Shown piece after piece: positions 23,325 to 29,059 of a stretch of 32,758 bases of DNA. The notes beneath the pieces are model-generated. The model did not search any database, was not told where the DNA came from, and saw only the letters and a list, made by a program, of their open reading frames with translations. Position 1 is the first letter of the stretch. Each line of letters begins with the position of its first letter. This stretch comes from a virus: positions 1 to 32,758 of the IMG/VR virus record IMGVR_UViG_3300037808_000568. The stretch is one strand, 5' to 3'. A program made the translations under genes and the position numbers.

Positions 23325-23443
23325 TATACTGCACCTAATACACATTCACAGTAAGGAAATTCACTCTCATTTATCTTAACCATACATACTCTACCTACAT
23401 ACTTATGCTCACTCATATCGTGGTTACACAATTTACACTTCAT
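23324..23443 (-). CDS. Zinc-ribbon microprotein (39 aa)
   Basis: ATG at 23443 is preceded by GAGGGAATAAC, a fair Shine-Dalgarno sequence. The product MKCKLCNHDMSEHKYVGRVC... ends PYCECVLGAV: two Cys pairs. It overlaps the HNH start as TAATG. Function unknown; one of about fifteen such proteins here. Confidence 0.55.
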   Translation of the reverse strand: MKCKLCNHDMSEHKYVGRVCMVKINESEFPYCECVLGAV

Positions 23444-23471
23444 GTTATTCCCTCATGGTTATAGTATAAAT

Positions 23472-23536
23472 GATAGGAGTTGTGTCCATAGAGCCTGTTA
23501 CTAGTATCAGGATAGTTTCAACTGTTATCTCCTATC
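23472..23536 (+). ncRNA. Structured element with tRNA-like acceptor and T arm
   Basis: The ends GATAGGAG and CTCCTATC form an 8-bp stem. On the plus strand, ATAGT-TTCAACT-GTTAT before the 3' strand is a possible T arm with a 7-nt TTCAACT loop that fits the T-loop consensus, and CCTG-CAGG marks a middle hairpin. The middle hairpin has a 10-nt loop and no good D arm is seen, so a working tRNA is unlikely. It lies in a 139-nt gap between genes that run the other way. Confidence 0.35.
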
Positions 23537-23582
23537 GTTACTGTCGTGTGGTAGGAACGCTGTTATTATCTATACTGTGGTT

Positions 23583-23720
23583 TTATTTATTGATTACTAG
23601 TGATTCTTCATGGGTTCTAATTTCTTTACTCATGGATATAATGTCATTATGCCTACCTTCTATTAGTTCTTCTAGTTGTTTTATCCTTTGTATGTGATAT
23701 TCTCTTTTTATCATGTCCAT
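23583..23720 (-). CDS. Small coiled-coil protein (45 aa)
   Basis: ATG at 23720 is close after the stop of the DnaJ-type zinc microprotein. The product (MDMIKREYHIQRIKQLEELI) is a single charged helix throughout, consistent with a dimeric coiled coil. No family recognised. Confidence 0.45.
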   Translation of the reverse strand: MDMIKREYHIQRIKQLEELIEGRHNDIISMSKEIRTHEESLVINK

Positions 23721-23722
23721 AT

Positions 23723-23833
23723 CTATACTGCTTCTGGGTCTATTTTACCTTTACCTTCACATGTAAAGCATTCTTCTTTCATAAATTCTCCTGTGCCTGT
23801 GCATTGTGGACACCTATGGTATGATTTAGTCAA
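23723..23833 (-). CDS. DnaJ-type zinc-finger microprotein (36 aa)
   Basis: TTG at 23833 overlaps the upstream stop as TTGA. The product holds CPQCTGTGEF and CFTCEGKGKI, two CxxCxGxG motifs exactly as in the zinc centre of DnaJ/Hsp40 proteins, here alone in a 36-residue chain without J domain. Such motifs bind zinc and can hold unfolded proteins or ribosome-linked partners. Whether it works alone or in trans with host DnaJ is unknown. Confidence 0.6.
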   Translation of the reverse strand: MTKSYHRCPQCTGTGEFMKEECFTCEGKGKIDPEAV

Positions 23834-24075
23834 TGATATTTACTCCTTACTATACCTCTTAGTGATTTCCATCTGTTATGATACATTACTCCTAGTTCTG
23901 CTATTTGATTGGCCTGTTGTTCTATCTTTTTAAAGTTAGTTGATTGATTTGCTATCATTAGTGCTAGTTCTGCTTTCTTCATACGATTAAATGATTTGCC
24001 ATAGGTGTTAATAAATGATGCTTCTATCTCTACTGCTTGTTTCTTTGTTGGCTGTGGTATTATTGCTGTGGTCAT
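23830..24075 (-). CDS. Small basic helical protein (81 aa)
   Basis: An 81-residue helical protein with ATGA overlap with the matrixin stop. Its centre (AELALMIANQSTNFKKIEQQANQIAELG) looks like a coiled coil. No family recognised. Part of the cluster from the matrixin to the HNH gene. Confidence 0.5.
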   Translation of the reverse strand: MTTAIIPQPTKKQAVEIEASFINTYGKSFNRMKKAELALMIANQSTNFKKIEQQANQIAELGVMYHNRWKSLRGIVRSKYH

Positions 24076-24725
24076 CTATAATCATAACCTAATGTTCTAC
24101 GTTTAATGAAATAATCTATAATCCTCTGGGATAGGCCTCTCTTTCCATATCTACTTTGGATTCTATCTATATCGTATTTGTGCAGGGTATTTTTCTTCTT
24201 ACCTAGATCAAATGATGGGTACATAATACTATCCATTGTTCTTGTATCATGCTTTAATCCTAATCCATGACCTATTTCGTGGATAAGTATTGGTACTAGT
24301 GGTGGTTTTGATAACCTACTCCACATTACTGATGGTACCCATTCCCAATTATCGTTGATATGTACATCACCTGATTTATCTCCCTGTCCTGGATAATATG
24401 CGTGTGCTAATACTCCCTTCCTACCGTCAAAGTGGGCTAGGTTCTCAAATGATATGTTCATGTCTACAGGTTTGTTTGGATCTCTCTCCCTCTTGAATCG
24501 TAGATTCTTAATCCTTAATTGCCATACTCTAAATGCTACTGTTACGGCTCTTATCTGGTGTTTCTTGTTCTCTATATCGAATGTTGTATTGTTTAATCTG
24601 TATGTTATTGTTCCACTAGGCCAATTATGTGGCCATTCATCTTGTATCTCTGACTCTCCTATTGTAGATGCTTGAATCTCTCCCTTTAATCCGTTCATGG
24701 ATAGTTCGCAGTAGACTTCGCACAT
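24072..24725 (-). CDS. Matrixin-type metalloprotease (217 aa)
   Basis: The motif HEIGHGLGLKHD (His149, Glu150, His153, His159) is the metzincin zinc site, with the Met-turn SIMYP at 167-170. The upstream LAHAYYPGQGDKSGDVHIND is the structural zinc and calcium segment of matrix metalloproteases, and WPSGTITYRL starts the domain. So a whole catalytic domain is present, without the Cys-switch propeptide; no clear signal peptide is seen. I infer cleavage of host S-layer or other cell-surface proteins, at entry or lysis. It follows a T-rich tract after the two-helix membrane gene. ATG at 24725 is the furthest upstream start; ATG at 24698 is possible. Confidence 0.85.
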   Translation of the reverse strand: MCEVYCELSMNGLKGEIQASTIGESEIQDEWPHNWPSGTITYRLNNTTFDIENKKHQIRAVTVAFRVWQLRIKNLRFKRERDPNKPVDMNISFENLAHFDGRKGVLAHAYYPGQGDKSGDVHINDNWEWVPSVMWSRLSKPPLVPILIHEIGHGLGLKHDTRTMDSIMYPSFDLGKKKNTLHKYDIDRIQSRYGKRGLSQRIIDYFIKRRTLGYDYR

Positions 24726-24728
24726 GTA

Positions 24729-24760
24729 ATAAAAAAAATAAAATACCTAAAAAGAAAAAC
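24729..24760 (-). terminator. T-rich terminator-like tract between membrane protein and matrixin
   Basis: The minus strand after the membrane-protein stop reads GTTTTTCTTTTTAGG then TTTTATTTTTTTTATTAC up to the matrixin ATG. Runs of T without a stem are what archaeal terminators look like. It would uncouple the two genes or provide partial read-through. Confidence 0.4.
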
Positions 24761-24922
24761 TTAGGCGTTGTTTTTGATTCTGTTGCCCTCTCTAAGACCA
24801 ATGTATAATCCAAGAGGTCCAATGAACGGTAGAAGGTCCACTAGATTGGCTCCATAGTGCATACCAGCGATTGTAATTGCTGCTAATGAGACTATGGCTG
24901 TGTGTGTTGAGTTCCAACTCAT
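24761..24922 (-). CDS. Small two-helix membrane protein next to matrixin (53 aa), holin candidate
   Basis: ATG at 24922 starts MSWNSTHTAIVSLAAITIAG; helix one spans about 8-25 and helix two 28-43 (LVDLLPFIGPLGLYIGL), followed by a basic tail REGNRIKNNA. Two short helices and a charged tail fit a class II holin or a membrane anchor. It lies just upstream of the matrixin gene, as a holin beside a lysin would. The frame overlaps a shadow frame at 24637-24822. Confidence 0.55.
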   Translation of the reverse strand: MSWNSTHTAIVSLAAITIAGMHYGANLVDLLPFIGPLGLYIGLREGNRIKNNA

Positions 24923-24935
24923 AAGAGGTTGTTAA

Positions 24936-25046
24936 TTACTCTGCTTTTAAGTCTTTATTACAGTTAGGACATGTTGGTGTGTCTGAGGGATTTGGTCCAC
25001 CTATACATAATTCTATTTCACAGTCAGGACACTTGTAGCATGTCAT
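24936..25046 (-). CDS. Zinc-ribbon microprotein (36 aa)
   Basis: ATG at 25046 overlaps the stop of the 352-residue gene as ATGA. MTCYKCPDCEIELC and TCPNCNKDLKAE give two Cys pairs. It resembles the lysine-biosynthesis carrier protein zinc ribbon (CPxCexxL) but lacks the C-terminal EDWGE-type tail. Function unknown. Confidence 0.6.
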   Translation of the reverse strand: MTCYKCPDCEIELCIGGPNPSDTPTCPNCNKDLKAE

Positions 25047-26101
25047 TCTAATTCACAGTTCTTGAGGATCATTGGTTCAAAGGTTACATCTAGTTTACCT
25101 TTCTCAATCTGTCTATCAAAGTAATCCTTTGCATCAAATGTAAATTTCTCTCCTGATGGTGATATTACCTGGATATGTGTAAACCAGTTGATATGATTAT
25201 GATGCATGTTCTTACTACCTGTTACTGGATTTTGATTTGGTCTTACATTATTAGTTAGATGTTTCTTGTTTACCCCTAGTTTCTTGGCTATTGCTGATAT
25301 TCCTATTTCTATCTCGGCTAGGATTGTATTCCATTTTTCAAGGAATGTAATTTTAGAACGCTCATCTATTGTTTTAGATATATGTTTTTGAGTAGAGAGG
25401 AATCTGTTTAGGCTTTCTAACTTTGATTGGTCCGATAATTCTTCCTCAATACTCTGAATTGTACTCTCACACACCTTGTAATAAGTGTAAAGTTCTAACA
25501 AATCTTTTGATTTCTTACCTGCTGTGTTCTTTAGTTCTGTCTCTAGTTCTCTTTTATCTGGGAATTGTTTATCGAATTTATCAGTAAAGTAGAATGCTGC
25601 TCCTAGTTTTCTTATGATTGATTCTGATTGTTTGATGGCTTCATTAGATACATCAATTACTTTCTCTAGGTATTGTTGTGGTGTATATGATTCGGGTAAT
25701 TTCTCACCTGATCGTGCTGCTTGTTTAAGTTGGTCTATAATGTCGTTCCCTGTCTGTTTTTCTAATGGTAAAGGGGAACTAATCTTTTCTCGGGTTCTCC
25801 CCGACATAGGTCTTTTCTCGGAGTGTTTTTCATCCTCTTTGAATAACGAATAATAATTACCGTCATTAGTATAAGAGATATTATGTTTGGTTAATAGTTC
25901 TTTATGTATGAATGTAGCCATGTCGTTAAGTGTTACTCCCTCATAGAATCCACTCTCTACTAGTGGTCTTGTTACCTCTGCAAGTCTCTTTATGTACTCT
26001 TTTTTAGTCTCAAATGACTTGCCTTCTAACCCTTCTAGTTCTGATAAAATCTTATTCTGTGCTGTTAGATAGTCGCCTTGTTCTTCTAACTCTATTGTCA
26101 C
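25043..26101 (-). CDS. Large helical protein with possible HTH (352 aa)
   Basis: Start GTG at 26101. Long helical stretches at about 1-60 and 115-250. At about 285-303 ISAIAKKLGVNKKHLTNNV fits a helix-turn-helix, and the C-terminus is mixed (HIQVISPSGEKFTFDAKDYF). No family name comes to mind. A TATA box (CTATAAATA, 26123-26131) is centred 26 nt ahead, so this gene opens a leaderless transcript from the divergent promoter. A DNA-binding or replication-partner role is possible. Confidence 0.5.
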   Translation of the reverse strand: MTIELEEQGDYLTAQNKILSELEGLEGKSFETKKEYIKRLAEVTRPLVESGFYEGVTLNDMATFIHKELLTKHNISYTNDGNYYSLFKEDEKHSEKRPMSGRTREKISSPLPLEKQTGNDIIDQLKQAARSGEKLPESYTPQQYLEKVIDVSNEAIKQSESIIRKLGAAFYFTDKFDKQFPDKRELETELKNTAGKKSKDLLELYTYYKVCESTIQSIEEELSDQSKLESLNRFLSTQKHISKTIDERSKITFLEKWNTILAEIEIGISAIAKKLGVNKKHLTNNVRPNQNPVTGSKNMHHNHINWFTHIQVISPSGEKFTFDAKDYFDRQIEKGKLDVTFEPMILKNCELE

Positions 26102-26186
26102 ATATAGGCTTGTTTTCCTTGATATTTATAGTCTTATATAGTTTTAGGTATCTTTAAATAGCAAGAAGTAATATATAATAGTGTAA
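26102..26186. promoter_or_regulatory. Divergent promoter region
   Basis: For the minus gene, CTATAAATA (26123-26131) lies 26 nt before the GTG, with a second box TATATAAG at 26133-26141. For the plus gene, TTTAAATA (26153-26160) is centred about 30 nt before the ATG at 26187. Both distances are right for archaeal TATA boxes on leaderless messages. This is the only divergent junction in the window. Confidence 0.6.
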
Positions 26187-26306
26187 ATGTCTCAAGTATT
26201 TACAATTCCACATACGAAACTATGTGATATTTGTACAAAAGTAATGCACAAAAATAGAACAGGTTTCAACTGTGAGGGTTGTGGATTTAAAGATGATAAC
26301 TATTAG
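26187..26306 (+). CDS. Lone plus-strand zinc-ribbon protein (39 aa)
   Basis: The product starts MSQVFTIPHTKLCDICTKVM and ends with CEGCGFKDDNY: CDIC and CEGC make a zinc ribbon. It is read opposite to every other gene in the window, has its own TATA box, and meets the minus gene at 26303 tail to tail with 4 nt overlap. A transcription or switch regulator is a reasonable idea, given the divergent promoter, but only by position. Confidence 0.6.
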   Translation: MSQVFTIPHTKLCDICTKVMHKNRTGFNCEGCGFKDDNY

Positions 26307-26578
26307 GTATCTTCCGTTTTTATAACACCGAGATATTCTGATTTCATTGGACCTTTAATTGCTTCAATAGCGTTGCTTATAGCTTGATATAATGGTCCAT
26401 CTGGTTCATTCATACCGTCTACATCCTCTGGTGACATGTTTAATTTAACATATATTTGATGTCCGTTTATTTGTGATTTTGCTGTATTGACATTATATGG
26501 TTTTATTGTTATCTCTATTGTTTCTCTAAACCTGGAAACTACTTCCTTTGTCTCATGGAATGTAGATTTTTCACTCAT
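26303..26578 (-). CDS. Hypothetical protein (91 aa)
   Basis: A soluble protein with alternating strand and helix, including a RETIEITIKPYN strand and a late helix IEAIKGPM. No Cys, no motif. Its start overlaps the 26-codon gene upstream. Family unknown. Confidence 0.5.
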   Translation of the reverse strand: MSEKSTFHETKEVVSRFRETIEITIKPYNVNTAKSQINGHQIYVKLNMSPEDVDGMNEPDGPLYQAISNAIEAIKGPMKSEYLGVIKTEDT

Positions 26579-26651
26579 TATAAAACTCCGTCATTTTAGA
26601 TATGTATTCTATGTACACTTCCATTATTATAACTTGTTGTTCTAGTGTCAT
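26571..26651 (-). CDS. Microprotein (26 aa)
   Basis: ATG at 26651 overlaps the upstream stop as ATGA and the stop overlaps the next start (ATGAGTGA). The product is one acidic amphipathic helix (MTLEQQVIIMEVYIEYISKM). Double coupling supports translation. Confidence 0.4.
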   Translation of the reverse strand: MTLEQQVIIMEVYIEYISKMTEFYNE

Positions 26652-26923
26652 GATAGATTCTCCGTATGGCTCTTATCTGCTTTGCATACCTCTATGATTC
26701 TTTCATCTAATAGTAGATCCTTTTTGATTAATCCCTGTGTATGTTCAACTCCTTGTTTAGATATATAGGCCTCTCTTTCACATCTCTCACAACACTCATA
26801 GCATTGATGAATAGGTGTTAGTGATTTATCTAATCCAAATTCGTGGTCGCATACTTCCTCACTACCACAGTCATTACAAATACATGTGTAGTCGTTGTCA
26901 TCTTGGTTGTGCATTACAATCAT
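26648..26923 (-). CDS. Zinc-binding protein (91 aa)
   Basis: CICNDCGSEEVCDHEF and CYECCERCEREAY give at least two Cys clusters in the first half. The rest is helical and charged. Possibly a double zinc-binding domain. ATG at 26914 (MHNQ) is an alternative start three codons in. Function unknown. Confidence 0.55.
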   Translation of the reverse strand: MIVMHNQDDNDYTCICNDCGSEEVCDHEFGLDKSLTPIHQCYECCERCEREAYISKQGVEHTQGLIKKDLLLDERIIEVCKADKSHTENLS

Positions 26924-26952
26924 ACAAGAGATTATCTATACTTCAATATAAA

Positions 26953-27036
26953 TTAATCTTCCTCTTCATATTCTTCTGGTTCCCAATATTCTGGGGGTTC
27001 AGGTTGAGGTTTAGGATCTACCCGAGGCAACGACAT
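26953..27036 (-). CDS. Acidic Pro/Glu-rich microprotein (27 aa)
   Basis: ATG at 27036 opens MSLPRVDPKPQPEPPEYWEP and the frame ends EEEYEEED-like at 26953. It is extremely acidic and Pro-rich, with no fold expected. It overlaps the 32-codon gene. DNA-mimic or protein-binding peptides look like this, but chance cannot be excluded. Confidence 0.4.
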   Translation of the reverse strand: MSLPRVDPKPQPEPPEYWEPEEYEEED

Positions 27037-27109
27037 CTATTAACCACGCATATTGTTTCATAGTAATTTTCTCAATTTCATATATAACATCAAATAGTGT
27101 ATCATTCAT
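27011..27109 (-). CDS. Microprotein (32 aa)
   Basis: ATG at 27109 overlaps the stop of the 60-residue gene, the usual coupling. MNDTLFDVIYEIEKITMKQY is one helix. No family recognised. Confidence 0.4.
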   Translation of the reverse strand: MNDTLFDVIYEIEKITMKQYAWLIDVVASGRS

Positions 27110-27284
27110 CTGTATTATCTACCTCTTTATCCTCTCTAAGTACATCATTGTGTATCACCCTAAAGAGATTATAACATTCCTCATCTGCTTTACTAGGATG
27201 TTTATCCTTGAATGCAAGGCTATACCACTTTAATACCATAGCGTAATGTTCAGGATATATCCCTACATCGTGGTCTATTCTCAT
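27102..27284 (-). CDS. Small acidic protein (60 aa)
   Basis: A 60-residue helical protein with MRIDHDVGIYPEHYAMVLKW and an acidic end. It starts 6 nt after the phosphoesterase stop. No family recognised. Confidence 0.5.
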   Translation of the reverse strand: MRIDHDVGIYPEHYAMVLKWYSLAFKDKHPSKADEECYNLFRVIHNDVLREDKEVDNTDE

Positions 27285-27290
27285 TGTATA

Positions 27291-28112
27291 TCACTCATGT
27301 ACATTCATCTTACCTTGATATGCGTTAAAGGATATTGTTACTGTACCAGGTTTAGAAGTTTTTAGTTTGTTTCTCTGACCGAACCATTCATCCTTACCAT
27401 CTGCAATACCTGTGGTGAAGCAGCCTGAATTGACTAGAATTTGGTCCTTACTATCCCATGCCATAACTTTAGGATTATCATTGAAATATAATATGTCTGA
27501 TTTGATACCCATTGGTTGATGCAAGTGACCCATTTGATATACATCTGCCTCTACGTTTACTGTTAGATTCTCTAATGCTTTCTTTGCATCCCCTGACCCG
27601 AATCCATGATTAACATGTAGTGTTTTCTTCATAAGTGATTTACCTTTGTGAAATATCTCTAGTCTAATGAATCCTTTGCTGCCTAGGTATGTTGTGCCAT
27701 GTGATAGACACCATCTTTGAAACTCTACCTCTTCCATTACCCTGCTATTATATTCGTGATTTCCCCACTGTTCGTACCATATCTTTTCGTTCTTTGTCTT
27801 ACCGTCTAGGTACTTTAATTGCATCTCAAATACTGGCTCCCAGAACTCATCAAAGGCATCCATCTGTTCACCTTTACTTCTTATTCTAACTGATTTATCA
27901 TTATATCGTGGGTCATTCTTTGGTAGGATTAGGTCTAGTTGATCCCCTCCAAAACTCATAAATCTATATTCTTCATCAAGCATTCTTTGTCTAACTGATT
28001 TAGCTAATCTTCTTACATGGTTAGCGTTACCTTCATGGAAATCTGATACATTCTCCCAATGTACTATCTCATCTATCTTTTTGATATGTATGGGAATATA
28101 TTTACTGAACAT
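27291..28112 (-). CDS. Calcineurin-like metallophosphoesterase (273 aa)
   Basis: All five metal motifs are present in order: SDFHEG (D-x-H), GGDQLD (GD), WGNHEYN (GNHE), VNHGFG (H) and MGHLHQP (GHLH). Two metal ions would be bound. Members of this fold in viral replication modules are often nucleases of the Mre11/SbcD type, and the DNA context (MCM, nuclease) suggests so; a cyclic nucleotide or protein phosphatase cannot be excluded. Length is close to the bare catalytic domain. Confidence 0.85.
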   Translation of the reverse strand: MFSKYIPIHIKKIDEIVHWENVSDFHEGNANHVRRLAKSVRQRMLDEEYRFMSFGGDQLDLILPKNDPRYNDKSVRIRSKGEQMDAFDEFWEPVFEMQLKYLDGKTKNEKIWYEQWGNHEYNSRVMEEVEFQRWCLSHGTTYLGSKGFIRLEIFHKGKSLMKKTLHVNHGFGSGDAKKALENLTVNVEADVYQMGHLHQPMGIKSDILYFNDNPKVMAWDSKDQILVNSGCFTTGIADGKDEWFGQRNKLKTSKPGTVTISFNAYQGKMNVHE

Positions 28113-28287
28113 AGGTCCTAACCCTTCTTTTCCTCTCTACTGTTCTCAATTTTTCTCCACAACAAGGACAATAAATTCCTGGATATGTTAAGAACAATTC
28201 ACATGGAGTACAGCGTTTATTTTTACCCTGTAGATACCTAGGCATTAGAGCCTTGTATTCTTTGCAATAGTCTTTACAAACGTGCAT
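28102..28287 (-). CDS. CPCC zinc-ribbon protein, thaumarchaeal-type (61 aa)
   Basis: I choose ATG at 28287 since GGAGATAAAA just ahead is a good ribosome site; a longer frame starts at 28335 but overlaps the preceding gene. MHVCKDYCKEYKA, then KNKRCTPCELFL, IYCPCCGEKLRT: two Cys pairs and a CPCCG end. The same layout is at 31887-32084. From memory, this CxxxCxxYK...RCxxC...CPCCGxxLRT pattern is widespread in Nitrosopumilus-like genomes. Confidence 0.65.
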   Translation of the reverse strand: MHVCKDYCKEYKALMPRYLQGKNKRCTPCELFLTYPGIYCPCCGEKLRTVERKRRVRTYVQ

Positions 28288-28378
28288 TTTTATCTCCATG
28301 ACATGTGCCACATACTGTGTTACCTGTCTTTTCATCTAGTACACATTCTTTATTGCTGCTAAAGCATTTATGACACAA
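28274..28378 (-). CDS. Zinc-ribbon microprotein (34 aa), TTG start
   Basis: Starting at TTG 28378 the product reads LCHKCFSSNKECVLDEKTG then VCGTCHGDKNARL: Cys pairs CHKC and CGTC. It overlaps the next zinc-ribbon gene by 14 nt. The start is uncertain since no ATG is available. Confidence 0.45.
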   Translation of the reverse strand: MCHKCFSSNKECVLDEKTGNTVCGTCHGDKNARL

Positions 28379-28389
28379 AGCTTTAACTA

Positions 28390-28824
28390 TTATCTCTTCC
28401 CCAACCCAGCTATTTTAATATCTACATCCTTTATAATATTATCTATTTTCCTGTTCTGTACTCTGGTCTTTCCCATCTCAAAGGTATCTACTGATATGAA
28501 CTTGCATCTATTAGACTTGTATATCTTGTTTCTTTTGGCTGTCTTTTCTGACTTTAGATGATGTATGTAACCGTCTACTTCCAATATCCATAGGCCATTA
28601 TCCCACCATAGTAGATCAGGATTTCTATATGATTCCTTCCTCTTACGTTGAGCCTGTGATATGAACTCTTTAGGTATGTCAGTTATATGACCATCATCAT
28701 CTAATATAATATACCATTCTCTATGTACTAGAACATCATACTTTTTCTGTATATGTGATTTTAATGCTATCTCTACTTTAAGGTGGAATTGTGTTTCCTC
28801 TCTATTGTAGAAATTTAATCTAAT
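28390..28824 (-). CDS. VSR/DUF559-like nuclease without a standard start (about 144 aa)
   Basis: The frame is open from 28824 and contains no ATG, GTG or TTG until TTG at 28584, which is inside the domain. The first codon after the upstream stop is ATT (28822-28824), a possible rare start. The core PDLLWWDNGLWILEVDGYIHH with a later KTAKRNKIY is the restriction-endonuclease-like site (D, then E-x-D, then Lys/Arg) of VSR and DUF559 proteins. It overlaps the zinc-ribbon gene by 10 nt. It fits a replication module as a nicking or repair nuclease. Confidence 0.6.
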   Translation of the reverse strand: MRLNFYNREETQFHLKVEIALKSHIQKKYDVLVHREWYIILDDDGHITDIPKEFISQAQRKRKESYRNPDLLWWDNGLWILEVDGYIHHLKSEKTAKRNKIYKSNRCKFISVDTFEMGKTRVQNRKIDNIIKDVDIKIAGLGKR

Positions 28825-28910
28825 TCACACTCTGGGCATTTACCTATACGTCTTTCAGTTTCTATTAGTAGTTCTGTTCTACATCCCTTGCAGAATTTCT
28901 TACCTCTCAT
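28815..28910 (-). CDS. Zinc-ribbon microprotein (31 aa)
   Basis: ATG at 28910 overlaps the preceding stop as ATGA. MRGKKFCKGCRTELLIETER, then KCPECELD gives two Cys pairs spaced as in a zinc ribbon. It might be read through to the nuclease as a fusion if frameshifting occurred, though no classic slippery sequence is present. Confidence 0.55.
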   Translation of the reverse strand: MRGKKFCKGCRTELLIETERRIGKCPECELD

Positions 28911-29059
28911 AAGTCACTCGCCTTTTTAAATAATACATCATGTTTTACATTTATTTGGGTTAGGTAATGGTTTGCATGATAATCGCATAAATTCTTATTT
29001 TGTGTAGGTGATATTGGTAATGTTGTTATTGCTTTTTCATTACATAATCCACATCTCAT
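28907..29059 (-). CDS. Zinc-finger microprotein (50 aa) after MCM
   Basis: ATG at 29059 overlaps the MCM stop as ATGA. MRCGLCNEKAI then LCDYHANHYL gives Cys and His ligands (CGLC, C, H). Its neighbour the MCM has no zinc ribbon of its own, so a partner role is conceivable. Confidence 0.55.
   Translation of the reverse strand: MRCGLCNEKAITTLPISPTQNKNLCDYHANHYLTQINVKHDVLFKKASDL

Noticed and set aside
24637-24822. 61-codon minus frame overlapping the two-helix membrane protein and the matrixin
   Set aside because: It crosses a T-rich tract, which creates its hydrophobic part, and overlaps two better supported genes in other frames.
28815-28830. Programmed frameshift fusing the 31-residue zinc ribbon to the nuclease
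   Set aside because: The offset would be -1, but no slippery heptamer is found before the stop; an ATT start is simpler.
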